The position numbers were made by a program, and so were the translations under genes. Of a DNA stretch of 64,000 bases, positions 49,428 to 58,121 are shown one piece after another. The stretch is from contig NZ_JAHQCX010000003.1 of NCBI RefSeq assembly GCF_019042245.1, positions 310,001 to 374,000 of the forward strand, read 5' to 3'. The number at the start of each line of letters is the position of its first letter. The first letter of the stretch is position 1. The stretch comes from Diplocloster modestus (lineage in GTDB: Bacteria; Bacillota; Clostridia; Lachnospirales; Lachnospiraceae). Below the pieces are notes generated by a model. That model saw only the letters and a program-made list of their open reading frames with translations, was not told the origin of the DNA and made no database searches.

Positions 49428-50035
49428 GCGGTGATCCCAGCCTTTTCAAACTGCTTTTTCAGCATCTTGCCGCCGACCCAGCCGCTGAAAGCCGCCACCG
49501 CCAATGTGCCGGCGATGATGACCACGAGGAGCCAGGAGGGGGCGGAGGCGTTCATGGTGTCGATGTAGGACTGTTCCGTACCATTTTTCAGCATGGTGCT
49601 GGCCCAGCCGTCCGGGTCAAGAAAGAACACCACATAAGTATAGATGCCTCCCAGGGAAATCAGCATATAAGACAGCAGATTGATGGCCTTGTTGCGGTAG
49701 TGACCGGCGCCGGCTACCAAGTCCGCAATGAGTCCCATCCCGATATAGCCCAGGGAAAACGCCCAGTGCATTCCGGTGGCAAACCAGATGATCCCCATGA
49801 TGATGCCGAGGATTGTGACGCTCCACCGCTTCTGCACCTTAGCCACCATCAGCAGATAAATAGGGCCGCACAGCAGCGCCGCCCCCATCGGCATATAGAA
49901 GGTCAGGACTGGATTCGGGGCGAACGGAAGTCCGCCGACCAGGGTAAACACAAAAAAGATGGCACTGAAAATACCCGTTGTCACAAGATCCTTGACCGTA
50001 AGGCCCTTCTTCAGTGAATTGACTTGATTACTCAT
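49424..50035 (-). CDS. ECF S component, MptD/Trep_Strep family, module 3 (203 aa)
   Basis: About six helices ending in GGKMLKKQFEKAGITA, the family's basic C-terminal motif, shared with the module 2 S component (MLKKHFERAGIV), while the membrane part differs, suggesting a different substrate. It is the first gene of the operon; the promoter and the site C palindrome lie upstream. GGAGGAGC is the binding site. Confidence 0.88.
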   Translation of the reverse strand: MSNQVNSLKKGLTVKDLVTTGIFSAIFFVFTLVGGLPFAPNPVLTFYMPMGAALLCGPIYLLMVAKVQKRWSVTILGIIMGIIWFATGMHWAFSLGYIGMGLIADLVAGAGHYRNKAINLLSYMLISLGGIYTYVVFFLDPDGWASTMLKNGTEQSYIDTMNASAPSWLLVVIIAGTLAVAAFSGWVGGKMLKKQFEKAGITA

Positions 50036-50093
50036 TTTGCTCCTCCTGTTTTTGCGTCATGTTGACTTTTTCTTTGTGATATGCTACTCTTTG

Positions 50094-50109
50094 GTTAGAG
50101 TTCGCTAAC
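50094..50109. promoter_or_regulatory. Palindromic operator GTTAG-N6-CTAAC, site C
   Basis: Full form GGTTAG-AGTTCG-CTAACC, perfect over six bases per arm. It lies just downstream of the -10 box of the module 3 promoter, where a bound protein would block transcription. Confidence 0.7.
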
Positions 50110-50119
50110 CGTCACCTAT

Positions 50120-50148
50120 AACATACACTCGATTGGGGCGGCTTTCAA
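50120..50148 (-). promoter_or_regulatory. Promoter of the module 3 operon
   Basis: On the - strand TTGAAA (50148-50143), a 17-base spacer and TATGTT (50125-50120) give five and four matches to the vegetative boxes. The start of transcription would fall at or next to the site C palindrome. Confidence 0.6.
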
Positions 50149-50223
50149 TGATTTGAAACGAGGTTCGTCTTTTCGTTTCAAAAGTTCGTCCAATCGTTGT
50201 AAAGAGGAGGCGAGTCTTTTGTC

Positions 50224-51186
50224 ATGCCCGAAATCATTGAGCAATACTATGCGCCGCTGTTAAAAGGGCACGGCTTTATTCCCGACCCGGATAATCAGCA
50301 GTATGGTTCTTTAGGGATCTCGTGGAAGCTATCGCCCGAAATCGGAGAGGGGTCCTACTGGACCTATGGGCAAAAGGATCTGTACGACATCAAGATCCAT
50401 AACTTTTCCTTTCACGAGGACTCTCTGCTGGAGTTCTCCCTGCCAGAGTGTCTGAGCATCACCCGCTATGATTCCATATCCGGCGAGGAATTGGCTCCGT
50501 ACCGCCGGCTGTCCGCCGGGTGTATCAAAACCTATATTGGCGGCTATTCACCCTACCGGGTGCTGATCCACAAAAATATTCCCATTCGCTCCATCGGCAT
50601 TGAGATCATGCCGGCCTACTATGAGGATTATCTCAAAAAGCAGTATCCGGATGAATACCGCAATCCGGTGGAGGCATTCCGAAAGATCGACCAGACAACA
50701 GACTTTCCGGAAATGTCCAGGCTCCTTACAGAACTTCAAAATTACCGCGGAGATGGGATCGCCGCCAAACTGTTTTATGAGAGCAAGGTAGCCGAAGCGT
50801 TGTCGCTGGTGGTGGAGTATCAGAAAAAGCGTCCGGCGGCCACTGGGCGGCTGACAGTCCAGGACATTGAGCGTATTCAGACAGTCGCTACCTACCTGAG
50901 CGATCATTACGCCGCGGAAGCTCCTATGGAGCGTCTGACCCAGATTGCCTGCATGGGGACAACAAAACTCAAGAGCAGTTTCAAAAAAGTCTATGACTGC
51001 ACCATCACCGAGTACATCCAGCAGCGCCGCATGAGCCAGGCGGAGTACCTTCTCACCAATACTGATTTGTCCATTGGACAGATTGCGCAGACTGTGGGCT
51101 ATTCTACCTCCAGCCGCTTTGCGGAGCTGTTCCGAAAGAGCACTGGACTGTTACCGGGAGAGTTTAGGAAGGTAGGAAAGAAGTAG
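50224..51186 (+). CDS. AraC-family regulator, PchR/YbtA-like (320 aa)
   Basis: Two C-terminal helix-turn-helix motifs (MERLTQIACMGTTKLKSSFKKVY; LSIGQIAQTVGYSTSSRFAELFRKSTGLLPGEFRK in pieces, about 238-318) and an N-terminal domain of about 200 residues of the PchR type. PchR and YbtA activate siderophore-uptake genes on binding the ferric siderophore; YbtA controls the yersiniabactin locus that contains ybtPQ. It is divergent from the module 3 operon. GAGGAGG lies 13 bases before the ATG. This is the strongest regulatory hint that the array handles siderophores. Confidence 0.85.
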   Translation: MPEIIEQYYAPLLKGHGFIPDPDNQQYGSLGISWKLSPEIGEGSYWTYGQKDLYDIKIHNFSFHEDSLLEFSLPECLSITRYDSISGEELAPYRRLSAGCIKTYIGGYSPYRVLIHKNIPIRSIGIEIMPAYYEDYLKKQYPDEYRNPVEAFRKIDQTTDFPEMSRLLTELQNYRGDGIAAKLFYESKVAEALSLVVEYQKKRPAATGRLTVQDIERIQTVATYLSDHYAAEAPMERLTQIACMGTTKLKSSFKKVYDCTITEYIQQRRMSQAEYLLTNTDLSIGQIAQTVGYSTSSRFAELFRKSTGLLPGEFRKVGKK

Positions 51187-51190
51187 AATA

Positions 51191-51236
51191 GAAAGCGTGC
51201 AGCTCCACTTTAGTTTTGGAACTGCACGCTTTCTTT
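51191..51236 (+). terminator. Terminator after the AraC gene
   Basis: GAAAGCGTGCAG pairs with CTGCACGCTTTC around a 19-base loop, followed by TTTATAG. Confidence 0.85.
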
Positions 51237-51344
51237 ATAGCGTTCCCCATATCTGCGCATGGCGATTTTTTTGCTGCAAATGCCATAGCCACCCAAAAAT
51301 CACAGTGCAAATATCTGTACTGCAGTTTTGTCTTTTTCGATCAA

Positions 51345-53075
51345 TCAAAGTGTCCATCGGCTGGACTCCGTGCGCTCGGACACGAAATCCCGGTAGATGC
51401 CCGCCTGCTGGATCAGTTCGTCGTGGGTACCCTTTTGGACGACGCTGCCCTGGTCCAGCACCAGAATCTGATCCGCACCCCGTACGGTCTTGAGCCGGTG
51501 GGCGATCATCAGCACGGTCTTCTCCCTCGTCAGGGCTTCCATAGCCCTTTGGAGCTGATCCTCATTCTCGGGGTCCACATTGGCCGTGGCCTCGTCGAAG
51601 ATGACGATGGGCGCGTCCTTCAAGAGACACCGGGCGATGGAGATGCGCTGCTTCTCTCCGCCAGAGAGCGTGGCTCCTCCCTCGCCAATTACCGTATTAT
51701 ATCCATCCGGCAGGGCGGAGATAAAGTCGTGGCAGCACGCCTTTTTTGCAGCCTCCACCACCTGCTCATGGGTGGCGTCCGGGCAGCCGAACTTGATGTT
51801 GTTCTCCACCGTGTCGGCAAAAAGGTACACCCGCTGGAACACCATGCTCACCTGTTCCATCAGGGACTCCAGCGTGTACTCCCGCACATCCCGGCCGCCG
51901 ATGGTCACACGGCCGCCGTCCACATCCCAAAACCGGGCGATCAGGTTGCAGAGAGTGGTCTTGCCCGAGCCGGAGGGTCCTACAATGGCGGTGGTCGTTC
52001 GATCTGGGATGGTCAGAGACACATCCTTGAGGATGGGGCGGCTTCCATAGGAGAAGTTCACATGGTCGAATACAATCTCGTGGTCCTCTGGACGGATTAC
52101 CGTGCCGCGCTGATCCATCTCCGGGATGTCGTCCACCTGGTTTGCATGGTCGATGGAGCTGCCCACCAGACGCAGGGCGGACACGCCGCTGCCCGCGGAC
52201 TGGATCTGGGAGAAAATCAGGAAGGAGACGATGACCGCCATCAGCGCATTGGCGAGGGACATGGCTCCTGTCAGGCACAGCCCCACCGACGCGGCCAGGA
52301 TCAGAACGCTGAACAGGTGGAGAACCATCTCCTGGCCCCAGATATAGGGAGTGAACAGCTTCTCTACCGCCAGATTGTTCGCCCGGCTGTCCTCCAGAGC
52401 CTGCCGCACCCGCTTGTCACCCTTTCCGGTCAGGTTAAAGGACTTGATGACGCTCATGCCCTGGAGCTGTTCCAGCACCGCCTCCACCAGCCGGGCCTCG
52501 TCCCGCTGGCGCTTGGGGGCGATTTTGGCGGACTGTTTCTCCATTCCGGAGAGAAGGGCCAGATACACCAGCATCCCCGCCAGGGCCAGCAGACCGATCC
52601 GCCAGTCCCAGAACAGGATGCACAGCAGCATGACGGCAGAATTGATCAGGCCGCCCAGGATACCAACCAGTACCATAGGGCCGGTGCTCTCCACCTCGTC
52701 CAGAACGGTGGTGGTGATGCCGGTGAGCTCTCCCAAACTCTGGTCGTTGAAATAGCCCATGGGGACCCGCTTGAGTTTGTCGCCGATGGAGATACGCTTA
52801 TTCGCCACCATGAAGTAGCCGGCGTGGGTCTGTTGGAGCTGGCTGAAGCGGTTGAGGACCGCCCGGCCCAGAATGCTGGCCAGCAGAAGCCCCAGCGCCT
52901 GCCATGCCGGGGCGGGGTCTGTGGAGCCGCCCACCAGGGCCAGCACCACCACATAGATGGCCGCGATCTGGAACATGTGGAACACCGCGTAAAAGAAGCC
53001 TAAAATCATGGACTTTCGGATATTGCCCTGTTCCTCGCCGGCAAAGTGCCAGATTTTTTTCAGAACGCCGATCAT
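51345..53075 (-). CDS. YbtQ-like ABC permease-ATPase, pair 4 (576 aa)
   Basis: Transmembrane domain then Walker A GPSGSGKTT, Q-loop MVFQRVYLFADTVENNI, signature LSGGEKQR, Walker B IVIFDEAT (ANVDPENE) and switch IAHRLKTV. MIGVLKKIW at 53075 is the start, matching AGGAGGGAG; earlier in-frame ATGs lie in the partner gene. High similarity in layout to pair 1 Q-like subunit (FQRVYLF, ANVDPENE). Confidence 0.85.
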   Translation of the reverse strand: MIGVLKKIWHFAGEEQGNIRKSMILGFFYAVFHMFQIAAIYVVVLALVGGSTDPAPAWQALGLLLASILGRAVLNRFSQLQQTHAGYFMVANKRISIGDKLKRVPMGYFNDQSLGELTGITTTVLDEVESTGPMVLVGILGGLINSAVMLLCILFWDWRIGLLALAGMLVYLALLSGMEKQSAKIAPKRQRDEARLVEAVLEQLQGMSVIKSFNLTGKGDKRVRQALEDSRANNLAVEKLFTPYIWGQEMVLHLFSVLILAASVGLCLTGAMSLANALMAVIVSFLIFSQIQSAGSGVSALRLVGSSIDHANQVDDIPEMDQRGTVIRPEDHEIVFDHVNFSYGSRPILKDVSLTIPDRTTTAIVGPSGSGKTTLCNLIARFWDVDGGRVTIGGRDVREYTLESLMEQVSMVFQRVYLFADTVENNIKFGCPDATHEQVVEAAKKACCHDFISALPDGYNTVIGEGGATLSGGEKQRISIARCLLKDAPIVIFDEATANVDPENEDQLQRAMEALTREKTVLMIAHRLKTVRGADQILVLDQGSVVQKGTHDELIQQAGIYRDFVSERTESSRWTL

Positions 53076-54814
53076 GCCTGCTCTCCCTCCTTTGCGCCCA
53101 TGTGAGCCCGCCACATCTCTTGATACAGCGGGCAGTTTTTCAAAAGTTCTTCGTGGGTGCCCGCATCTTGGATGCGGCCGCCATTGACTACCACGATCTG
53201 ATCCGCTCCCGTGATGGTGCTGAGGCGGTGGGCGATGACCAGAACGGTCTTTCCCGCCACCAGCTTACCCACGGCCTGCTGAACAACAGCTTCGTTCTCG
53301 GGGTCTATGTAGGCGGTCGCCTCGTCCAGCACCACAATGGGCGCGTCTTTGAGCATGGCCCGGGCGATGGCGATGCGCTGGCGTTCGCCGCCGGACAGAT
53401 GGGCGCCGCCTCCGCCCACCACGGTGTCGTAGCCGCGTTCCAGGCCCCGGATAAAGGCGTCGCACCCGGCGGCCTTTGCCACGGCCTCCACCTCGGCGTC
53501 GGTGGCCGCCGGGCGGCCCATGCGGATATTTTCCCGGATGCTCTCGTCAAAGAGGTAGTTGTCCTGGGAGACAAAGGCCACCTGGTCATAGAGCTGCTTC
53601 AGTGGGACCCGCTTCAAGTCTTGTCCGCCCAAGGTGATGGAGCCGGAGGTTACATCCCAAAAGCCGGCGATCAGCTTGGCGATGGTGGACTTGCCCGAGC
53701 CAGAGGGCCCCACAAAGGCGGTCATGCTCCCGGCGGGAATGGTGAGGGACACATCGTGGAGCACCTCCTTGTCCGCGTGGTAGCCGAAAGACACATGGGA
53801 GAGCTTGATGTCCCGGCCCCGGAACTCCACCGACGCTTCCCCGTGATCCTGCTCCGCCCCGTTCAGGATGGCGTCCACCGAGCCCACGATGGTGCCCACT
53901 TTGGCAAGGCTGTCCACAAAGTCCATAGCGGCCAGCAGAGGCCCGGCAATGCCCAGGGACAGGACGATGGTGGTGATAAAGGTCTCGATGGGCAGACTCC
54001 CTCCGGTGTAGAGAAGCCAGCCCACCGGCAGAATAGTAATCATGGTGGTAGGTGAGATGGCACGGGCCAGAGAGACCGGCATCTGGCAGCTCTTCATCCA
54101 GTGGTAGAAGTAGGAGGCGTTGGCCTTTACGCTGTCGGAGAAGCGGGCATAGGACTGCTTGCCCTGGTTGAACGCCTTGATGACCTCAATGCCGCCGATG
54201 TACTCCACAATGGCGCTGTTCATGGCCTGGGTGGTCTTGACCGAGCCCTCATACTGCTTGCCGTAGCCAGCCATCACCGCCATCATGAAAGCCATGCCCA
54301 CCGGGATGGACACCAGGCTTAAAAGGGCCATCCGCCAGTCCAGTACGAACAGGTAGATCAGGATGCACACTGGCCCCAGCACATTGGCGGTCATCTCCGG
54401 CAGAAGATGGGCCAGGGGCCGTTCCATGCTCTCCACCTGGTCCACAATGATCTGCTTCATCTGGCCGCTGGAGGTGTCCAGAATCGTACCCAGAGGCATC
54501 TTTGGCAGCTTCTCCAGCACCCGCTCCCGGATGGATTTCAGGATGGCAAAGGTGGCCTTGTGGGATTGGGACAGGGCCAGGGAATACAGGGTGGCCCGGA
54601 GCAGGAAGCCCACGAGCGCCACAACACACCATATCAGGTAGTATTGCATACTCTGCTCCCCTTTCAGCAGGCCCAGGATGATCTGCGCCGCGGCGAAGTA
54701 AGGGAGCATCCCAAACAGTACCCCCACCACAGCGGACAGGACCGCCCGCTTCAGGCCGCCCTGCTGTCCCTCTCCCAGCTCCCACAAACGGAGCATGGGG
54801 CTTTGTTGTTTCAT
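53072..54814 (-). CDS. YbtP-like ABC permease-ATPase, pair 4 (580 aa)
   Basis: Walker A GPSGSGKST, Q-loop FVSQDNYLFDESIRENI, signature LSGGERQR, Walker B IVVLDEAT (AYIDPENE), switch VIAHRLSTI; all intact. It is the first gene of a two-gene operon with the site D palindrome just upstream of its AGGAGG. No DtxR tail follows this operon within its transcript; it ends near 51345 against the AraC gene. Confidence 0.85.
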   Translation of the reverse strand: MKQQSPMLRLWELGEGQQGGLKRAVLSAVVGVLFGMLPYFAAAQIILGLLKGEQSMQYYLIWCVVALVGFLLRATLYSLALSQSHKATFAILKSIRERVLEKLPKMPLGTILDTSSGQMKQIIVDQVESMERPLAHLLPEMTANVLGPVCILIYLFVLDWRMALLSLVSIPVGMAFMMAVMAGYGKQYEGSVKTTQAMNSAIVEYIGGIEVIKAFNQGKQSYARFSDSVKANASYFYHWMKSCQMPVSLARAISPTTMITILPVGWLLYTGGSLPIETFITTIVLSLGIAGPLLAAMDFVDSLAKVGTIVGSVDAILNGAEQDHGEASVEFRGRDIKLSHVSFGYHADKEVLHDVSLTIPAGSMTAFVGPSGSGKSTIAKLIAGFWDVTSGSITLGGQDLKRVPLKQLYDQVAFVSQDNYLFDESIRENIRMGRPAATDAEVEAVAKAAGCDAFIRGLERGYDTVVGGGGAHLSGGERQRIAIARAMLKDAPIVVLDEATAYIDPENEAVVQQAVGKLVAGKTVLVIAHRLSTITGADQIVVVNGGRIQDAGTHEELLKNCPLYQEMWRAHMGAKEGEQA

Positions 54815-54834
54815 GATATAAATTCCTCCTTTTG

Positions 54835-54850
54835 GTTAGTAAGTGCTAAC
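54835..54850. promoter_or_regulatory. Palindromic operator GTTAG-N6-CTAAC, site D
   Basis: Reads GTTAG-TAAGTG-CTAAC, 21 bases before the start codon of pair 4. Flanking bases match site B. Confidence 0.65.
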
Positions 54851-54864
54851 TTTTGTGCAAACAG

Positions 54865-54892
54865 GAGGGCTGCACCCAAGGGCACAGCCTCT
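54865..54892 (-). terminator. Hairpin after the module 4 TetR gene
   Basis: GGCTGTGCCC pairs with GGGTGCAGCC through ten positions with two G-U pairs. The tail is only weakly T-rich, so termination may be partial. Confidence 0.6.
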
Positions 54893-54896
54893 TTTG

Positions 54897-55526
54897 TCAG
54901 GGCTGAGGGTCAAACACGGTGCCGAAACCTGCCATGTGGTAGCGGTTGAGCATCTTGACATAGCGGTGGGCGGCGGCGCGGTCCATGTTGTGCCGCACCA
55001 CCTCGAACATGCCGTTGAAGTAGGCGGTGACGATGATATGGATGAACTCCTCCGTCACCAGGCCGGATTTGACGCTCTCGCAACCGATGACCTCCATGTA
55101 CTTGTAGGTGTACTCCACCTCGATGTCCACCAGTTCGTCCAGGAAGCGCGAAAACCGGGTACCATGGGCCCCGTCCAGCAGCAGGCGGAATACATCAAAG
55201 TGGTCGTAGATGTAGTCCAACAGGTCTTCCTGATGGCGGGCAGTGTACTGGCCCATCTCGGCCCTCTGCTCCTCCTCCGGGAATTGGTGAAAGTCCTCCT
55301 GGACCTTGCGGAACATGGCCTTAAATTCATCCACCACCGGCTCCGCGAGGGCGCGGAACAGCCCCTCTTTGTCCCCAAAGCGGGTGTAGATTGACCCGGT
55401 GCTGGTCTCCGCTTCCTGGGCGATGGTACGCAAGGAAGCGTCCAGAAATCCCCTGGACAAAAACTCCTCCTTGGCGCACTCCAGCACCCGGTCATAGACG
55501 CCCACCTTTTGTTTTGCCACTGCCAT
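54897..55526 (-). CDS. TetR-family regulator, pair 4 (209 aa)
   Basis: Helix-turn-helix FLSRGFLDASLRTIAQEAET with STGSIYTRFGDKEGLFRAL (about 23-62). It lies directly upstream of pair 4, in the same direction and separated by a hairpin, as in module 1. ATTCAAAACA/TGTTTTGAAT arms upstream are a likely autoregulatory site. Its C-terminal domain resembles the module 1 TetR in length and helical content. Confidence 0.87.
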   Translation of the reverse strand: MAVAKQKVGVYDRVLECAKEEFLSRGFLDASLRTIAQEAETSTGSIYTRFGDKEGLFRALAEPVVDEFKAMFRKVQEDFHQFPEEEQRAEMGQYTARHQEDLLDYIYDHFDVFRLLLDGAHGTRFSRFLDELVDIEVEYTYKYMEVIGCESVKSGLVTEEFIHIIVTAYFNGMFEVVRHNMDRAAAHRYVKMLNRYHMAGFGTVFDPQP

Positions 55527-55534
55527 TCCTCCTC

Positions 55535-55568
55535 ATTCAAAACAATGTTTTATAACGCTGTTTTGAAT
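55535..55568. promoter_or_regulatory. TetR operator candidate upstream of 54897-55526
   Basis: ATTCAAAACA (55535-55544) and TGTTTTGAAT (55559-55568) are perfect ten-base arms separated by 14 bases, and lie nine bases before the start codon. Confidence 0.7.
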
Positions 55569-55619
55569 ATAGCACTACGGTTTTCATTTGTCAAGAGGGG
55601 AGCTCAGAATAAGAGAGCG

Positions 55620-55653
55620 AAAGCCCCCGCAGACCGAATCTGCGGGGGCTTTT
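55620..55653. terminator. Bidirectional terminator
   Basis: AAAGCCCCCGCAGA pairs with TCTGCGGGGGCTTTT; it ends the - strand hypothetical operon and faces the TetR promoter region. Confidence 0.85.
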
Positions 55654-55657
55654 CATG

Positions 55658-56275
55658 TTATTCTATTTCTGCATCCTCTTGAATAGTCGGATAGATCATC
55701 TGCCACGCCGGGAGAAAGTCCAGTTGAACCAGCGCGTTGCGGAAGGCCCTCGATAGTGGGTCTACAAATTCCCTTCGGCTGTGAAGCAGTTCCACGATAT
55801 AAAGCTCCCATGTGTAGTGGGGTCCCCGCTGTTTCTTCCACAGCGGATAATACGCCCTCTCTGCTCGGAACATCAGAAACTCTACGATTGAGATACAGTT
55901 CTCGAAGGAATAGAGCTTTGCCATATGGAGCATCCCGGCGCTGTCATAACGCGCTACGGGAAAGTCCACTTCTGCCTCTGACAATGTAAAGTCAAATGCG
56001 GAGGCCGGGAAAGCCATCACAGTGTTGAACAGCACCCTTTGAGCTGCCAGGAGCAATGTTTTTTCTCGCCGCAAAAAGGAGATATATTCCTCCCATGTGA
56101 GGTCGGCCCAAAACCCGTCCACATCGCTTTTCTTTTTCCAAGTGAACAGCGTGTCCTCCACCCGGTAGGTTAAATAGGTCAGGTACCCGTATGTTGTTTC
56201 TTCATCATACAGCTTTGCGTACATGCCGGTACGAAGGATTTGTTCTACCAGCTCTTCATTTTGATCCCAGTCCAT
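55658..56275 (-). CDS. Hypothetical protein (205 aa)
   Basis: Acidic, soluble, helical protein with aromatic-rich segments (YGYLTYLTYRVEDTLFTW; LWKKQRGPHYTWELYIVELL). No motif identified, no signal peptide. It follows the 56307 gene by 31 bases and ends at a terminator, so the two form an operon of unknown purpose. The codon pattern is normal, so it is a real gene, but no function can be suggested. Confidence 0.65.
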   Translation of the reverse strand: MDWDQNEELVEQILRTGMYAKLYDEETTYGYLTYLTYRVEDTLFTWKKKSDVDGFWADLTWEEYISFLRREKTLLLAAQRVLFNTVMAFPASAFDFTLSEAEVDFPVARYDSAGMLHMAKLYSFENCISIVEFLMFRAERAYYPLWKKQRGPHYTWELYIVELLHSRREFVDPLSRAFRNALVQLDFLPAWQMIYPTIQEDAEIE

Positions 56276-56306
56276 TGTTCCACCTGATCTGTCATTTTTA
56301 GCCCAA

Positions 56307-57191
56307 TTAAAAATTCAGGAAATCAAGCCCGGCGGCCGTTGACATTGCAATTACTTCATTTGGGTTGTTCTGCAATTCCACCTCCGTCCCCAGTGCGCTC
56401 ATCAACAGGCCGAAGGTATCGTGCATCCCCAGCTGATTCTGCATATTGTATGTGGCGGCGTACTCCGGAAAATAGGCCCAGATATAGTTCATCAATGCGG
56501 GGTAGTTGATTAGGCCGCCAGTCCTTAACTCCTCGTACTGCCCCCATAGTTCAAACAAGGCGAGACTGCTGGCCCGCTTGGAAAAGAACAGATACCCCAA
56601 GGTATTGTCAATTCCTTCCCGTACATCCTCTTCGGACTGCTCCGATTGCTTCAATACGGTTTCCGAGAAGTCGCAGTTCCAAATAGGATAGCAGACAGCG
56701 AGGACTTCCTCTCCTGTACCTGTTTCGATCCAGAAGACGCCGTTCATCAGCGGCTTGTAGCGTGCAGTACGGCCCCGCGGCGTGGCAAGGGGCGCCGGGT
56801 AGGGCCCAAAGTATTCCGGATGATACTCCATATTGAAAAAAGCAACATCACGAAGCGAGGTTTGTCCGTCTGCGTACATTCCGTGCCGGACCTGATACCG
56901 ATAGATCTCATACTCAATAATTTTATACCCATGTCGTTCCTTCGCAAACGGATAGAGCAGCACACGGGAGTCCTCTTCCGACATTCTTCCGTATGCCATA
57001 GCCTCTTTTGATATGGCTGGCGAGGAGCGTTCCACCACATAGTATTCGTCCGCTAAAAACCTGCCGTCCTGTTTCCGGGCCGCGATATAGTAGACGCCGG
57101 GGCACTCCTGACATGCCCTTACTATTTCACCAACTGTGTCGTCCAAACAGAACGGCAGCCTCTCCGGGGGTGATTCTCTTTCTCGATCCAT
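56307..57191 (-). CDS. Hypothetical protein (294 aa)
   Basis: Mixed alpha/beta protein (FCLDDTVGEIVRAC, YYIAARKQDGRFLADEYYVVE, FNMEYHPEYFGPYPAPLATP), family not recognised. ATG at 57191 is preferred to a TTG at 57227 because a TATAAT-like -10 box sits at 57233-57228 on the - strand, which would place the TTG upstream of the transcript start. It is divergent from a small XRE-type regulator. Confidence 0.6.
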   Translation of the reverse strand: MDRERESPPERLPFCLDDTVGEIVRACQECPGVYYIAARKQDGRFLADEYYVVERSSPAISKEAMAYGRMSEEDSRVLLYPFAKERHGYKIIEYEIYRYQVRHGMYADGQTSLRDVAFFNMEYHPEYFGPYPAPLATPRGRTARYKPLMNGVFWIETGTGEEVLAVCYPIWNCDFSETVLKQSEQSEEDVREGIDNTLGYLFFSKRASSLALFELWGQYEELRTGGLINYPALMNYIWAYFPEYAATYNMQNQLGMHDTFGLLMSALGTEVELQNNPNEVIAMSTAAGLDFLNF

Positions 57192-57333
57192 GCGTTTCTC
57201 TCTTTTCCCGTGTGGCGTTTTACTCAATTATAACACCATTAAAGTGCTATTGCATAAAAAAGCACACCACGCGCACCCTAATGTCACACCACAAAAGTGT
57301 ACCATGAGGGAAATGGTGGTGGAGGAATCGTAT

Positions 57334-57654
57334 ATGGAGATGGACTTTATTAGAAACCGTATTACAGAGTTACGGGTAAAAAAGGGGATTTCCGAGTATC
57401 AGTTAAGCTATGATTTAGGGCATAGCAAGAACTATATTCATAACATTGTAACGGGGTATTCCCAGCCATCTGTGAAAGAACTGCTCTATTTGATTGACAC
57501 GCTCGGTATCACGCCCCGTTTGTTTTTCGATGAGGAAACAGAATACCGAAATCCAATTTTAGTTCAGGAGATTATAGATGGCATCAAGTCGATGAACGAT
57601 CAGGATTTAGAAGCTGTTCTGCTGATGGTCAGGCGCTTGAATGAGAAAAATTGA
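57334..57654 (+). CDS. XRE-type helix-turn-helix regulator (106 aa)
   Basis: IRNRITELRVKKGISEYQLSYDLGHSKNYIHNIV in pieces (residues about 5-38) is the XRE/Cro helix-turn-helix. TGGAGG decides the start at 57334. It faces away from the 56307 gene; inverted repeats between them (GTGCT at 57244 and AGCAC at 57261) could be its operator. Likely a repressor of the small island between modules. Confidence 0.75.
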   Translation: MEMDFIRNRITELRVKKGISEYQLSYDLGHSKNYIHNIVTGYSQPSVKELLYLIDTLGITPRLFFDEETEYRNPILVQEIIDGIKSMNDQDLEAVLLMVRRLNEKN

Positions 57655-57710
57655 TGGACATGAAATCATGTAATTAAGATATTATACCCGACATACCGGG
57701 AATATTCAAG

Positions 57711-57962
57711 ATGCAACATGTCAAATATAATAGGAATCACAAAGGGGTGGTCTCTATTATTACTTACGATCCGCTCTGGGATACCATGCGTCGAAAAGGA
57801 ATTACGACCTATTCTTTAATAAAGGATTATTCCTTCAGCAAGGGGACATTGGATTCTTTGAAACAAAACCGGAATATCTCAACCGCAACACTGAATGACC
57901 TTTGCAACATTCTTTCTTGCAGGGTAGAAGATGTTCTTCGCCACATTCCAGACAAAATATAA
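57711..57962 (+). CDS. Small Cro/CI-type HTH protein (83 aa)
   Basis: PLWDTMRRKGITTYSLIKDYSFSKGTLDSLKQNRN and ISTATLNDLCNILSC, in the usual order for a Cro/CI HTH, fill most of the protein. The start is uncertain: ATG 57711 has a weak binding site, and a GTG at 57747, next to AAAGGGG, would give a shorter product of 71 residues that still keeps the domain. A terminator follows. Confidence 0.65.
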   Translation: MQHVKYNRNHKGVVSIITYDPLWDTMRRKGITTYSLIKDYSFSKGTLDSLKQNRNISTATLNDLCNILSCRVEDVLRHIPDKI

Positions 57963-57963
57963 A

Positions 57964-58008
57964 CGACGCTTTGAGGGCATTACTGCTCACACCAAAGCGT
58001 CGTTTTTT
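57964..58008 (+). terminator. Terminator after the Cro/CI-type gene
   Basis: ACGACGCTTTG pairs with CAAAGCGTCGT, followed by TTTTTT. Confidence 0.85.
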
Positions 58009-58121
58009 ATATCTGCTTGCTGGCTGGCGTTACTCTAATCTTGTCGATTTACTCCATGTATAAAGTATTACTTACCTAAAATTCGGCCTTTCTATTGTCT
58101 TGTCTTTAATGGTCAACAGTG

